A DNA stretch of 64,000 nucleotides, from positions 124,001 to 188,000 of the forward strand of contig SEFT01000004.1 of NCBI GenBank assembly GCA_004144175.1, given 5' to 3'. How positions within the stretch are numbered: the stretch's first letter is position 1; each line of letters opens with the position of its first letter. This document shows, one piece after another, positions 42,641 to 51,460 of this stretch. The notes under the pieces were generated by a model. That model was not told the DNA's origin. It was given only the letters and a program-made list of their open reading frames with translations, and did not search any database. The DNA is from Sphingobacteriales bacterium (GTDB lineage: Bacteria > Bacteroidota > Bacteroidia > Chitinophagales > Chitinophagaceae). A program made the position numbers and the translations under genes.

Positions 42641-44383
42641 CTATTTAGCCTTCACCGCGTACTTCCGCTTGCGGAAGAATATGTATGCCGATGCAAATAC
42701 CAGCACCAGTGCAAGCGGTATGCCTATGTTCACTACCTGCCAGGTCGTTCTTTCCTTTTTAGCTCTTGCCACATCCAGCAGGCGCAGGCGCACATCTTTC
42801 GATCTTGCTTCTATCAACCCGCTGTTGTCGGTCAGGTACTCCAGGCAGTTCAGTATAAATTCTTTGTTGGCAAAACGGTCGCCCGTAAACTGCCAGTAGC
42901 CCATCTCCATAGGACCGGTGCGCTGGGTATAGTCGTTCAGCAGCATATCGCCATCGCTTATCACAATCATACGTGTAGCGCTGTCGGCTTCCTCTTTAAA
43001 AGCCATATGCAACGAGTCGCGCAGGGTTATCAGGAAAGAAGGATCGAGCCTGTTCTTGAATACCGAAATGAACTTACCCTCTAGCAATACTGCCACTGGC
43101 TGGTGCGGCTTATTGAACAGTTCTGCCTTTGGGGGATACATCAGCATACTAATGCTTACACGCGTAGGCGATGCAGTTGTACGGCTATATTTTGAAGACT
43201 CCAGCAGAATGGTCTTTTTGATCTCGGGGTTGGCTACTGTATCGATACTATTTACAAACTGCCCCATCACCGCATCCATATTCTTTACTATAGGGTGCGA
43301 AGAGGATGGAACGAAGAATGGGAAGTATATCCAGGGGCGCAGCTGGAACTGGGGCCTGCCGCCGCTCTCGCCTACCGTTACCGGCATTTGCAGGCATTGC
43401 TGCATATCCTCTACCAGGTTGGTATTGATACGTACACCGTACTTGAAGAGTTGGTCGTCCAGATTGAGCGCGTAGTCGGTAGTGATGAACTGCTTATTGC
43501 GTTGCAGGCTATCCATTGGCGTGCGCAGCATATCTACCGCCCACAGTACACGGCCGCCTTTCATTACATACTGGTCTATCTTAAACTTGTCCTTATCGTT
43601 TATAGGCTGCGTAGGCTTATTTACGATGATGGCCTTGTAATAAGATGGTATTTGCAGGCTACTGCTAAGGTCTATGGTATCTACCTTATAGTGCATTGAC
43701 AGTGTAGTAAGCAGGTCGAATGTATGGATGCCCAGGCTCTCGCCATGGCCCATGATGTAGGCGATCTCGGTACGTACAGGGTATTGTAGCTTGTTGATGG
43801 CGCTGGCGATCTTATACTCCAGCAGTGCTTCAGAGTAGTTGAGGTTATCGAATGCCGATAGCGATGGATTGGTCTCTAGCAGCTTCACCGGGTATTCTTT
43901 GCCATTATACTTTACCAGCGCATAAGGCATTACGTATTGCTCCGAATAGCCTTCGTCGCCTTTCTGTTGCAGGTTCACGGCCATCATGCCTTTCTCAGCC
44001 ATCTGATCGTATATCTTCAGCTTTTCCTGCTGGCCTTTACCAGCTACAGGGTCTGTAAAGCGGAATACCAGGTTGCCGCCGGAGTACTCACGCAATGCCT
44101 GTAGCTTTTCGCGGGTAGATGCACGGAGGCGTTGAAAACCCGCGGGGAAGTCACCACCTTCGAGGTACACCTCTACCACGGCCACATCCTTCATGCCCGA
44201 AAGCAGGCGTTTAGTGGCATTAGAGAGGGTAAAGCGTTTTTCTTTCGTCAGGTCGAGGCCATAGTGAAACCTCCCTGCCAGCAGGTTGACACAAATAAGA
44301 ATGGCCACCATGACAAGCAGGCGTATCACGGCCGTACGTTGTTGCGATTTTCTTTTAGTCTTGTTGGGGGTACTAGTTGCCAT
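42641..44383 (-). CDS. gldG: Gliding-associated ABC component GldG
   Basis: 580 residues. An N-terminal membrane helix (LLVMVAILICVNLLA), a long extracytoplasmic ABC-type-uncharacterised domain (KRFTLSNATKRLLSGMKDVA, VEVYLEGGDFPAGFQRLRA, AYIMGHGESLG, ALNLDDQLFKYGVRIN) and a C-terminal membrane helix (VVNIGIPLALVLVFASAYIF) match GldG. With GldF it forms the membrane part of an ABC complex; in Flavobacterium it was linked to gliding, but many non-gliding Bacteroidota carry it too. It begins 11 bp after gldF. The ATPase GldA is not in this window. Confidence 0.93.
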   Translation of the reverse strand: MATSTPNKTKRKSQQRTAVIRLLVMVAILICVNLLAGRFHYGLDLTKEKRFTLSNATKRLLSGMKDVAVVEVYLEGGDFPAGFQRLRASTREKLQALREYSGGNLVFRFTDPVAGKGQQEKLKIYDQMAEKGMMAVNLQQKGDEGYSEQYVMPYALVKYNGKEYPVKLLETNPSLSAFDNLNYSEALLEYKIASAINKLQYPVRTEIAYIMGHGESLGIHTFDLLTTLSMHYKVDTIDLSSSLQIPSYYKAIIVNKPTQPINDKDKFKIDQYVMKGGRVLWAVDMLRTPMDSLQRNKQFITTDYALNLDDQLFKYGVRINTNLVEDMQQCLQMPVTVGESGGRPQFQLRPWIYFPFFVPSSSHPIVKNMDAVMGQFVNSIDTVANPEIKKTILLESSKYSRTTASPTRVSISMLMYPPKAELFNKPHQPVAVLLEGKFISVFKNRLDPSFLITLRDSLHMAFKEEADSATRMIVISDGDMLLNDYTQRTGPMEMGYWQFTGDRFANKEFILNCLEYLTDNSGLIEARSKDVRLRLLDVARAKKERTTWQVVNIGIPLALVLVFASAYIFFRKRKYAVKAK

Positions 44384-44394
44384 AGATTATTGTC

Positions 44395-45144
44395 TCAGTC
44401 TTGCGTAGCGGTATCCCATGTACGGCGGTTAAGCGATAAGCGCGTAAGAGAAACGAATAAAACGATTACAGATAAAAAATAGATGACATCGCGGCTGTCG
44501 ACCAGTCCGCGGCTGATGGAATTGTAATGGAATGCCATACCTACCATGCCCAGGTAATAGTCGATACCACCTGTAAATGCAGGTATCTTGGCCAGCGACT
44601 CGAAACCACTGTACAGCAGGTAACAGGCAAACAGCGCTACCAGGAAACCCACGATCTGGTTGTTGGTAAGCGACGAGCAGAAAACGCCTATCGCTGTAAA
44701 ACCCGTAGCCAAAAAGATAAGTCCTATATAGGAGCCTATGATACCACCCGTGTCTATATTATTCTCTATCAGCGAAAGACTATCGATGGTATAAACGTAA
44801 ATGACAGTGGGGATAAGCGCAAAAATCACCAAAGCCAGCGATGCAAAGTATTTGCCCAGGATGATATCAAGGTCGGTAAGTGGCTTGGTAGACAGCCACT
44901 CGATAGTACCACCTCGAAACTCATCGGCAAAGGAACGCATGGTAACTGCCGGTATCAGCAGCATCAGGAACCAGGGAGCCATTTCAAAGAAACGGTCGAG
45001 CGTGGCATAGCCATATTCGAGTATGCTGGAGTCGGGGATGATCCATAGGAATAGCCCTGTGGCTATCAGGAAAACCAAAATTGCTACGTAACCGACAATA
45101 GAACTAAAGAAAGAGTTGATCTCTTTAATGAAAATACTGCGCAT
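44395..45144 (-). CDS. gldF: Gliding-associated ABC permease GldF
   Basis: 249 residues with six membrane helices of the ABC-2 permease type. The start MRSIFIKEINSFFSSIVGYV, the loop MRSFADEFRGGTIEWLSTKP and LTDLDIILGKYFASL are the typical GldF blocks. First gene of the gldF-gldG-DUF4340 operon; a TATATTTG promoter element lies 32 bp upstream. Confidence 0.94.
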   Translation of the reverse strand: MRSIFIKEINSFFSSIVGYVAILVFLIATGLFLWIIPDSSILEYGYATLDRFFEMAPWFLMLLIPAVTMRSFADEFRGGTIEWLSTKPLTDLDIILGKYFASLALVIFALIPTVIYVYTIDSLSLIENNIDTGGIIGSYIGLIFLATGFTAIGVFCSSLTNNQIVGFLVALFACYLLYSGFESLAKIPAFTGGIDYYLGMVGMAFHYNSISRGLVDSRDVIYFLSVIVLFVSLTRLSLNRRTWDTATQD

Positions 45145-45176
45145 GAATGCTAAAGTCGCTTTTCTACAGAAGAAGG

Positions 45177-45184
45177 CAAATATA
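45177..45184 (-). promoter_or_regulatory. -7 element of the gldFG operon
   Basis: Reverse-strand TATATTTG (TAnnTTTG), 32 nt upstream of the gldF ATG. Confidence 0.5.
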
Positions 45185-45264
45185 ATAAAACAGGCGCGGT
45201 TTATCCGTCACACTAATGTGTTAAAGGTTTCGACATAACTGATTATAAAAATTTGCTACTCTTG

Positions 45265-45296
45265 TTTGGTTTATAATATAAACCAGTTTATCTTTG
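45265..45296 (+). promoter_or_regulatory. Promoter of the small-peptide/membrane-protein/regulator operon
   Basis: TTTG (45265-45268), 20 nt, TATCTTTG (45289-45296): both promoter elements are present. The next ATG (45315) is 18 nt downstream. Confidence 0.7.
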
Positions 45297-45314
45297 TGAC
45301 AAATTTATAGACAC

Positions 45315-45398
45315 ATGGTAAAAAGAGTACGCGATATATACACTACGCTTTTCTGGCTGGCCATTGTATTCATCCTGCATTACATGCAGTCAAACTAA
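45315..45398 (+). CDS. 27-residue single-pass membrane peptide
   Basis: MVKRVRDIYTTLFWLAIVFI followed by LHYMQSN. A basic N-terminus and a 14-15 residue hydrophobic stretch fit a tiny membrane protein (N-in). It starts 18 nt after a two-element promoter and is 29 bp before the 190-residue membrane protein, so it is the first gene of the operon. Small single-pass peptides often regulate the membrane protein next to them; that is inference. No family recognised. Confidence 0.5.
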   Translation: MVKRVRDIYTTLFWLAIVFILHYMQSN

Positions 45399-45427
45399 TT
45401 CATCAATAAAAATATTATAACACAATT

Positions 45428-46000
45428 ATGGAACAACACAAACCACTCGATCAGCTGGCCATCATCAGCGAAATGATACAGACGGCACGTAAACAATTCA
45501 ACGAAAAAGGCACCATTTTCCTGATGTGGGGCTGGGCAGTGACCATTGCAGCCGTAGCGCAGTTTATATTGATACAAATGGATGTGGAGGAAAATGCCTG
45601 GCCTTGGCTACTGATGCCTTTGACCGCTATAGCGCAGTTTTTCGTGATGCGTAAAGAAAGCAAAGAGGAAAAAGTAAAGACACATGTGGGAACGATCATG
45701 GGCAGGCTATGGCTCATCATCGGACTTTCCATCGGGCTTACGCTGGTAATGTCCTACTTCTTGGGTAAGAACACCTACCCCATACTGCTAATGCTATATG
45801 CCATAGGTACTTTTGTTACCGGCAGTGCCCTGCGGGTGAATGCGCTGGTATATGGCGCCATTGCCTGCTGGCTGATGTCGATAGCGAGTTACTTTATAGA
45901 TCTCGAATATCAGCTACTTTTGCTGGCCGCAGCTATGGTGGTATCGTACATCATACCCGGATACGTGTTGAATGCCCGGTACAAAAAAGCGAATAGATGA
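45428..46000 (+). CDS. Multi-pass membrane protein of unknown function
   Basis: 190 residues with about six membrane helices (FLMWGWAVTIAAVAQFILIQ, PWLLMPLTAIAQFFVM, LWLIIGLSIGLTLVMSYFL, ILLMLYAIGTFVTGSAL, VYGAIACWLMSIASYF, LLLLAAAMVVSYIIPGYVL) and a short cytoplasmic N-terminus. This size and the partner (a winged-helix protein 4 bp later) form a gene pair often seen in Bacteroidota. It could be a sensor that controls the regulator. No catalytic motif is visible. Confidence 0.75.
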   Translation: MEQHKPLDQLAIISEMIQTARKQFNEKGTIFLMWGWAVTIAAVAQFILIQMDVEENAWPWLLMPLTAIAQFFVMRKESKEEKVKTHVGTIMGRLWLIIGLSIGLTLVMSYFLGKNTYPILLMLYAIGTFVTGSALRVNALVYGAIACWLMSIASYFIDLEYQLLLLAAAMVVSYIIPGYVLNARYKKANR

Positions 46001-46004
46001 GACT

Positions 46005-46292
46005 ATGTTTAAACAACTGGATCCGATACTGCACTCGCAGCTAAGGCTGGCCATAATGTCGCTGCTGATATCGGTAGAGGAGGCAGAGTTTACTTTCATT
46101 AAGGAAAAGACCGGCGCCACTGCAGGCAACCTCAGTGTGCAGGTAGATAAGCTAAAGCAGGCAGGTTATATAGAAGTAAACAAGTCGTTCCGCAACAATT
46201 ATCCCCTTACTATGTGCAAGGTGGCGCCTAAGGGTATAGAGGCTTTTGATAACTATGTGCAGGCATTGAAGGAGTATTTGGCCCCTAAGTAA
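46005..46292 (+). CDS. Winged-helix transcriptional regulator
   Basis: 95 residues from the ATG at 46005 (MFKQLDPILHSQLRLAIMSL). A compact winged-helix domain of the ArsR/MarR-like 'transcriptional regulator' type: helix-turn-helix at about 38-58 (FIKEKTGATAGNLSVQVDKL), wing with NNYPLTMCKVAPKGIEAFDN. No metal-binding cysteines. It starts 4 bp after the membrane protein stop and is the last gene of the operon; it likely controls that operon. DNA target unknown. Confidence 0.85.
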   Translation: MFKQLDPILHSQLRLAIMSLLISVEEAEFTFIKEKTGATAGNLSVQVDKLKQAGYIEVNKSFRNNYPLTMCKVAPKGIEAFDNYVQALKEYLAPK

Positions 46293-46298
46293 AAGAAT

Positions 46299-46321
46299 AA
46301 CGCCTGCATATCGCAGGCGTT
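46299..46321. terminator. Terminator between convergent genes
   Basis: AACGCCTGC / GCAGGCGTT stem with a 5-nt loop; placed between the regulator and the PNPOx-like gene. Confidence 0.7.
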
Positions 46322-46352
46322 CCGGTTTTCATGGTTCTATATCTTGCTGCTA

Positions 46353-46778
46353 TTACGCTTTGTACTCTCCACTTTCTTCATTGTGCCAAAACCGCACACG
46401 GCTGGCGCTTACTTTCAGCATACAGATGCCCGGCGTATCCAGCCCTTGCGGGAACCACATATTTAGCTCGTCCATCCATTTCTCTTCCATCATGCTGCGC
46501 TGCCTGATAATAGAGGCATGACCATAACATTCAATAAACATAGCCTTCGGCGTCTGAAAGATCAAGCTCACTTTCGGGTCAGCTTCTATTTGTTTTACCT
46601 TATGGGTATCCTCGTAGGTAAAGAACCATGAATCACCATCATACTCCACCTCACCGTTATTGCTCATGGGGCGCGAGTGCAGGCTGCCACGGCCATCCTG
46701 CGTTACCAGCATGCACAGGTCCAGCGATTTCATTTTTTCGGCGATGGCTTTGAGCGAGGCCTTTTTCATTGTTTCCAT
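46353..46778 (-). CDS. Pyridoxamine 5'-phosphate oxidase-like FMN-binding protein
   Basis: 141 residues of the split-barrel flavin-binding fold, general-stress-protein-26 type: MLVTQDGRGSLHSRPMSNNG, DSWFFTYEDTHKVKQIEADP, VSLIFQTPKAMFIECYGHA and the C-terminal strand VRFWHNEESG. These proteins bind FMN (or related cofactors) and are stress-related in several bacteria; enzymatic activity is not predictable. It is a single gene. The ATG at 46778 is supported by the usual N-terminal helix (LKAIAEKMKSLDLC). Confidence 0.88.
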   Translation of the reverse strand: METMKKASLKAIAEKMKSLDLCMLVTQDGRGSLHSRPMSNNGEVEYDGDSWFFTYEDTHKVKQIEADPKVSLIFQTPKAMFIECYGHASIIRQRSMMEEKWMDELNMWFPQGLDTPGICMLKVSASRVRFWHNEESGEYKA

Positions 46779-46895
46779 AGCAGTTGCCTATATATAATTC
46801 TACACGCTCACCTGTAAAATCTTGCCATTACCAAATGAGCATGAACCAAATATGCCAAAGCGAAGGCAAACGTTAAACAAAATCATCCGTAGTAC

Positions 46896-47789
46896 TTACA
46901 TAATATAGAACCTTTGCGGCTCTATCGGTTTGGGCACATCCTGCTCACCCAGTAGCTGCCTTATATTAATGTCGATGGTACGTGCGATGGAAGTGACCGG
47001 CACATCACTGGGCCTGTTGCTGAAAGGGTCTTGCAAATGCAGTGCGCTCTTTTCTATCAGGAAAAAGGCTACCGCAATAACGATGAGCAGCGCTATGATA
47101 AACAGCCTGTGTATATCCTTCAGCGCAATGGACAGTGTGATGATGAACAGGTAAATGATAAAATGCAGAAACCTGCGGTACGTGGACGGGAATATGGTAT
47201 TGTTGATACGCTCTGCCCGACCCATAGCATCTACCATCCGCACGCAGGTATCATTAAGCTGCATCAGGCCGATACTGTCGAGCGTACCGCTTTCTTTATG
47301 TTGTCTTATCTCCTGGCTATTCAACTGCTGTAGGGCCAGCGGCTTATTGGTATGGGTCGATATGTAGTTATAGTCCTGTTGCGACAACAGATTATTAATA
47401 CCATCCAAGGCATCCAGCCCGCGCAGGCTCTGCCCCAGCGAATAGCACCAGGCTATCTGTCGGTAGGCAATGCGCTTGATACTCTCGCTATGGGTGCTAC
47501 CCAGCAGCGACTGCATCTGCAATACAAGGCTGCGCGAATCATTTACGATAGCGCCCCAAACCTTGCGCGCCTCCCACCAGCGGTCGTACGACTGGTTCAT
47601 CTTAAAAGACAGCAGCACCGATATAGCGGTACCCAGGAAGGTGGGTATCGTAATGGGCATCTCCGGCAGGAAGCTTTCAAACTCAATAGTGACCAGGTTG
47701 ACCACAGCAGCGATCACCAGCACCTGAACAATATCGCACTTCACTTTGTTCAGTACATACTTCACCGAAAGCATTCTTTCCAGAATCAT
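46896..47789 (-). CDS. Bestrophin-like (UPF0187) membrane protein
   Basis: 297 residues. The family blocks are IPTFLGTAISVLLSFKMNQS, YDRWWEARKVWGAIVNDSRS and RQIAWCYSLGQSLRGLD, and two strong hydrophobic pairs (VLVIAAVVNLVTIE; FIIYLFIITLSIAL, LFIIALLIVIAVAFFLI). Bestrophins are pentameric chloride/anion channels; bacterial ones conduct cations or anions. Complete in length for bacterial members. The reverse-strand gene is alone. Confidence 0.9.
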   Translation of the reverse strand: MILERMLSVKYVLNKVKCDIVQVLVIAAVVNLVTIEFESFLPEMPITIPTFLGTAISVLLSFKMNQSYDRWWEARKVWGAIVNDSRSLVLQMQSLLGSTHSESIKRIAYRQIAWCYSLGQSLRGLDALDGINNLLSQQDYNYISTHTNKPLALQQLNSQEIRQHKESGTLDSIGLMQLNDTCVRMVDAMGRAERINNTIFPSTYRRFLHFIIYLFIITLSIALKDIHRLFIIALLIVIAVAFFLIEKSALHLQDPFSNRPSDVPVTSIARTIDINIRQLLGEQDVPKPIEPQRFYIM

Positions 47790-47933
47790 AAAATAACCAG
47801 CAGTAAATTTTTTAAGTGTTATCGCTTCAAAAACAACCCGCTGATGTACGGGCTCTTGAATACCTGAAAAACATATAAAAACTTCACGCCACGCATCACC
47901 CCGGTTTTAGCGGCCTTTAAAAGCAAATACCCT

Positions 47934-47941
47934 TACTTTTG
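47934..47941 (+). promoter_or_regulatory. -7 element of the M23 peptidase gene
   Basis: TACTTTTG, an exact TAnnTTTG match, 8 nt before the TTG start codon at 47950, implying a (near-)leaderless message. Confidence 0.6.
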
Positions 47942-47949
47942 TTGCCACT

Positions 47950-48921
47950 TTGAAGAAGGTCAAGAAATATTACTACAACACTCATACGCACAAGTTTGAG
48001 CGGCTGGAGACTACCTGGCAGCAAAAGGCTGTGCGGGTGCTGGGTTTTATTTCTGCAGCGCTGGTTACTGCGGCTATCATTGTAGCCATTGCCTTTCGCT
48101 TCCTCGACTCGCCTAAAGAAAAACAGCTCCGTACCGACCTGCGCGTACTCGAAGAAAAATATGCTTCGCTGCAAAAGCAGATAGACGACGTGAACCGCTC
48201 GGTAGCCGTGCTCGAGAACCGCGACAACCGCATCTACCGTTCCATATTTGAATCGGCACCGCTGCCGGATAGCATACGCGAGGGTAAGCAATACACTATA
48301 GACCCGAAACAATACCGCTACACCGCTACCGACGAACTGATAACAACCGTGCAGCAAGGCATAGAAAGGCTACGGAACCGGATAAATACGCAAAACCAAT
48401 CGTTCGATACGCTGGAGCGGCTGATAGCTAAGAAGGAAGATATGCTGAGTGCCATACCTGCCATACAACCCGTATCGAACAAGAATCTGGATATGGTAGC
48501 ATCGGGCTTTGGCTATCGTATAGACCCCATATATAAGACAGTAAAAATGCACGCAGGCCTCGACTTCGCGGCGGCCATGGGCACCCCTATATATGCCACC
48601 GGCGATGGTACGATAGCTACTACTGCCTACGACGATGGTGGCTATGGCAATCACGTAGTCATCAATCATGGCTATGGTTACCAAACGCTATACGGCCATA
48701 TGATAAAGATCAAGGTAAAGCGTGGCCAGCGCATCCAGCGCGGGCAGGTCATAGGCTGGGTAGGCAGTACCGGTAAGAGCACGGGACCACATTGCCACTA
48801 TGAGGTAATTAAGAAAGGAGAAAAGATAGACCCGGTACACTTCTTCTTCAACGATCTATCCGCCGCCGACTACGAGCGCCTGGTACGAATGGCTGCTGCC
48901 AATAATCAGTCTTTCGACTAA
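47950..48921 (+). CDS. M23-family peptidoglycan endopeptidase
   Basis: 323 residues starting at a TTG codon; no ATG exists before the folded region and the N-terminus KKVKKYYYNTHTHKFERLET is typical of Bacteroidota M23 proteins. A membrane helix (about 33-54) anchors it; about 55-145 is coiled coil (RTDLRVLEEKYASLQKQIDD). The LytM domain has the zinc ligands H-x3-D (HAGLDFAAAMG) and HxH (GPHCHYEV), with NHVVINHGYGYQTLYGHMIK between. It cuts stem-peptide cross-links in the periplasm and likely acts in cell-wall remodelling or division. Confidence 0.94.
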   Translation: MKKVKKYYYNTHTHKFERLETTWQQKAVRVLGFISAALVTAAIIVAIAFRFLDSPKEKQLRTDLRVLEEKYASLQKQIDDVNRSVAVLENRDNRIYRSIFESAPLPDSIREGKQYTIDPKQYRYTATDELITTVQQGIERLRNRINTQNQSFDTLERLIAKKEDMLSAIPAIQPVSNKNLDMVASGFGYRIDPIYKTVKMHAGLDFAAAMGTPIYATGDGTIATTAYDDGGYGNHVVINHGYGYQTLYGHMIKIKVKRGQRIQRGQVIGWVGSTGKSTGPHCHYEVIKKGEKIDPVHFFFNDLSAADYERLVRMAAANNQSFD

Positions 48922-48933
48922 GCATAATACTTA

Positions 48934-49449
48934 TTACTCAAACAATCGCCCCTGCACCAGCTTAGGCGCGGTCATTACATGCGGCTCGCTTTTGTCTTTG
49001 CCTTTGATGTGTATCACTTTCCATTCAGCCGTTTTTAGGTAGTCCGACATCAGGGAGCGATGACATTGCCGCCAGTTGGCTTCAGCACACATATAGGCTA
49101 CCGGGGTGGTTTGCGCCAGTTGCTGTAGTTCTGCTATTGCAGTTACAAAGGCATCGGTAGCCATATGCTCTTTATACCCGCTGAACGGCGGGTGCTTCTT
49201 TGCATTGGCATCGGCAGGAGGCTCTCGCTTGCCCCCTAAATCAGGAAAGTGCAGGTACTGTATACCTGCACTTTCGAGCGTTTGGCGTAAAGCCTCTTTA
49301 TTATAATGCGGATACCTTTTGGAACCGGGATAGCTGCGGATATCAGCCAGCACCTTTATACCAAAGGACTGAAGCATATCTATCAGTACACCTACAGGAT
49401 GCGTTGAATGGCCTATGGTGTAGATAGCTTTATGCTGCACCGGTTGCAT
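48934..49449 (-). CDS. DUF488 family protein
   Basis: 171 residues with the DUF488 marks: TIGHSTHPVGVLIDMLQS near the start, VLADIRSYPGSKRYPHYNKE, then LPDLGGKREPP and YMCAEANWRQCHRSLMSDYL, where the Cys and CHR residues are conserved. The function is not established; it may act on nucleic acid or nucleotide-related substrates. It lies 15 bp after the desaturase stop and in the same direction, so the two may share a transcript. Confidence 0.9.
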   Translation of the reverse strand: MQPVQHKAIYTIGHSTHPVGVLIDMLQSFGIKVLADIRSYPGSKRYPHYNKEALRQTLESAGIQYLHFPDLGGKREPPADANAKKHPPFSGYKEHMATDAFVTAIAELQQLAQTTPVAYMCAEANWRQCHRSLMSDYLKTAEWKVIHIKGKDKSEPHVMTAPKLVQGRLFE

Positions 49450-49464
49450 TACGGAAGAATGATA

Positions 49465-50295
49465 TTATTTATGCATTGCACCTTCTGCTTCCAGCTCAGC
49501 CATCTCTTCCTCAGCTACCAGGTCATCAAGCAAGCGGTTGTGGCCTGATATAGCAGTATGCGGTACGTTCTTGGTTATGTGAATAATGCCCAGTTTATCG
49601 AACAGCAGGATGAATGGATATACCGGATCGAGCTCGTGCCATTTTACACCAAAGTTGGGGCTTGACGCATGCTTGTGGTGGTTGTTGTGGTAAGATTCGC
49701 CCAGCATCAGAAAATCCACGTGCAAGAGGTTTTCAGAAGTGTTCTTCATCTTGTAGTTCTCATAACCATACTTGTGTGCAAACCAGTTGATGATAGCACC
49801 ATGCACCGGGCTTAGCAGTATATGTATCGGCAGCAACAGGTACATCCACCATGCCGTAGCAAAGTAAGCATAGAATGCTACATAAGCAGCTACGTGTATA
49901 AGGCGTGCAGGCAGCTCATGCGCAAAGCGGTCGAATGCAGGCCAATCGGGTACATTCTTGGTAAAGCGCGGATCTATCTGCCTTGTTTTGGTATAGATGC
50001 TGGAGTAATATCTCCATGTCTTGATCATCATATCCATCAGGCCTGTTGAGTACGATGGAGAATGCGGATCTTTATCGGTATCGGTATAGGCGTGGTGTAT
50101 GCGGTGCATTACAGCATACGCACGCGGGCTCAGGTAAGATGAACCTTGCGCCAGCCACGTCATCACATAAAATGCACGCTCCCAGCCCTTGCTCATCTTA
50201 AACGCACCATGCGCCGCGTAGCGGTGCTGGAAAAACGTTTGGAAGAACAGGGAAATGTAGTGGTGAGCAAAAAAGAAAATCAAAACCGCCATCAA
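49465..50295 (-). CDS. Acyl-lipid/acyl-CoA fatty-acid desaturase
   Basis: 276 residues, multi-pass membrane enzyme with the three His boxes of delta-9-type desaturases: HRYAAH (about 23-28), HRIHHAYTD (about 65) and HNNHHKHASSPN (about 205), which bind the di-iron centre. It introduces a double bond into acyl chains using O2 and electrons, adjusting membrane fluidity. The reverse-strand gene is followed by DUF488. A TATCTTTG element lies about 77 nt upstream. Confidence 0.93.
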   Translation of the reverse strand: MMAVLIFFFAHHYISLFFQTFFQHRYAAHGAFKMSKGWERAFYVMTWLAQGSSYLSPRAYAVMHRIHHAYTDTDKDPHSPSYSTGLMDMMIKTWRYYSSIYTKTRQIDPRFTKNVPDWPAFDRFAHELPARLIHVAAYVAFYAYFATAWWMYLLLPIHILLSPVHGAIINWFAHKYGYENYKMKNTSENLLHVDFLMLGESYHNNHHKHASSPNFGVKWHELDPVYPFILLFDKLGIIHITKNVPHTAISGHNRLLDDLVAEEEMAELEAEGAMHK

Positions 50296-50371
50296 AAAAT
50301 ATTTTACGTTATCACGCTGGTCAACTGTAGAACCCTAACAGAAGATAGCCTTCTTTTGTTTGATATGGACG

Positions 50372-50379
50372 CAAAGATA
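50372..50379 (-). promoter_or_regulatory. Possible -7 element of the desaturase gene
   Basis: Reverse-strand TATCTTTG, exact TAnnTTTG; leader of about 70 nt. Confidence 0.5.
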
Positions 50380-50537
50380 ACCTGTTTTTCGATAGAAAAA
50401 TCGGGAAGGCGATGATTGAAATCATAAAAGAATCATATTAAAAACCCTAGCTGCCAGCAAGAAGCATCGCAAACAGGTTGTAAACGAGCATATTACTATA
50501 TGTGTTGCACTGCTGCCTGTCTTTGCCTGTACTTAGC

Positions 50538-50545
50538 TACCTTTG
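50538..50545 (+). promoter_or_regulatory. -7 element of the class D beta-lactamase gene
   Basis: TACCTTTG (TAnnTTTG), 21 nt before the ATG at 50567; it overlaps an earlier in-frame start and so supports 50567. Confidence 0.55.
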
Positions 50546-50566
50546 CGCCATTATTTCGATACACAC

Positions 50567-51421
50567 ATGCAATTCAGGTTCTTATTCCTTGCTTTTCCCG
50601 TTCTGTTTATGGCATCTTGCCGCGAATCGCGCCTGCACGACGAAAAAGACTGGGGCAAACATTTTGAGCAGCGCGGCATCAAGAACGCCTGCTTCATACT
50701 CCGCGACAACAACCACGAGGCCGTACACTATTATAATAAAGATCGTTGCCTGGAGCGTTTCAGCCCGGCTTCTACTTTTAAGATATTCAACTCGCTGATA
50801 GCGCTGGAAACTGCCATTGCACCCGATGAGCAGCTACTGATAAAATGGGATAGCGTACAGCGCCCAATCGCCGACTGGAACAGGAACCTGACCATGCGCG
50901 AGGCATTTAAGGCAAGCGCCGTACCCTACTACCAGGAGCTGGCCCGCCGCATAGGCCCCGACTATATGCAACATTACCTGGACACAGCTAACTATGGCAA
51001 CAAAAGCATAGGCGGTGGCATAGACACATTTTGGCTCAACGATAGCCTGCAAATATCGGCTGATGAGCAGGTGGGCCTGATGAAGAAACTGTATTTTAAC
51101 GAGCTGCCGTTCTCAGAGCGTACGCAACGCATTGTAAAAAGCATGATGCTGCAGGAAGACAATGCACAATATAAGCTATACTACAAGACCGGCTGGGCAC
51201 AGCTGGCACAAAAAGAAACCCTGTGGGTAGTAGGCTTTATCGAAAAGCTGGAGCATGTAAAAGAGCACGAGAACTCGATGAACAAAAGCGACGTGCGCAT
51301 GTACCCCTACTTCTTCGCGCAGAACTTCGACATACCCAAAGGCGACAAATCGCAAGACTGGATAAAGCTGCGGATAGATATACTGAAGGGTATATTAAAA
51401 GACTTTGGAGCGATAAAGTAG
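50567..51421 (+). CDS. Class D (OXA-type) beta-lactamase, lipoprotein
   Basis: 284 residues. The N-terminus MQFRFLFLAFPVLFMASC is a lipoprotein signal with lipobox MASC. Serine beta-lactamase motifs of class D: PASTFKIFNS with Ser69 and Lys72 (Lys is carbamylated in this class), SAV in KASAVPYYQEL, YGN in TANYGNKSIGG, and KTGW near residue 208. It should open beta-lactam rings in the periplasm, or act as a penicillin-interacting protein; hydrolysis spectrum cannot be predicted. No mobile element borders it and codon use looks like its neighbours, so it appears to be a resident chromosomal gene. Intact length for the family. Confidence 0.9.
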   Translation: MQFRFLFLAFPVLFMASCRESRLHDEKDWGKHFEQRGIKNACFILRDNNHEAVHYYNKDRCLERFSPASTFKIFNSLIALETAIAPDEQLLIKWDSVQRPIADWNRNLTMREAFKASAVPYYQELARRIGPDYMQHYLDTANYGNKSIGGGIDTFWLNDSLQISADEQVGLMKKLYFNELPFSERTQRIVKSMMLQEDNAQYKLYYKTGWAQLAQKETLWVVGFIEKLEHVKEHENSMNKSDVRMYPYFFAQNFDIPKGDKSQDWIKLRIDILKGILKDFGAIK

Positions 51422-51460
51422 TACGCCTTTTATCCATATCTGGTCCTTATCAAAAGAAAA

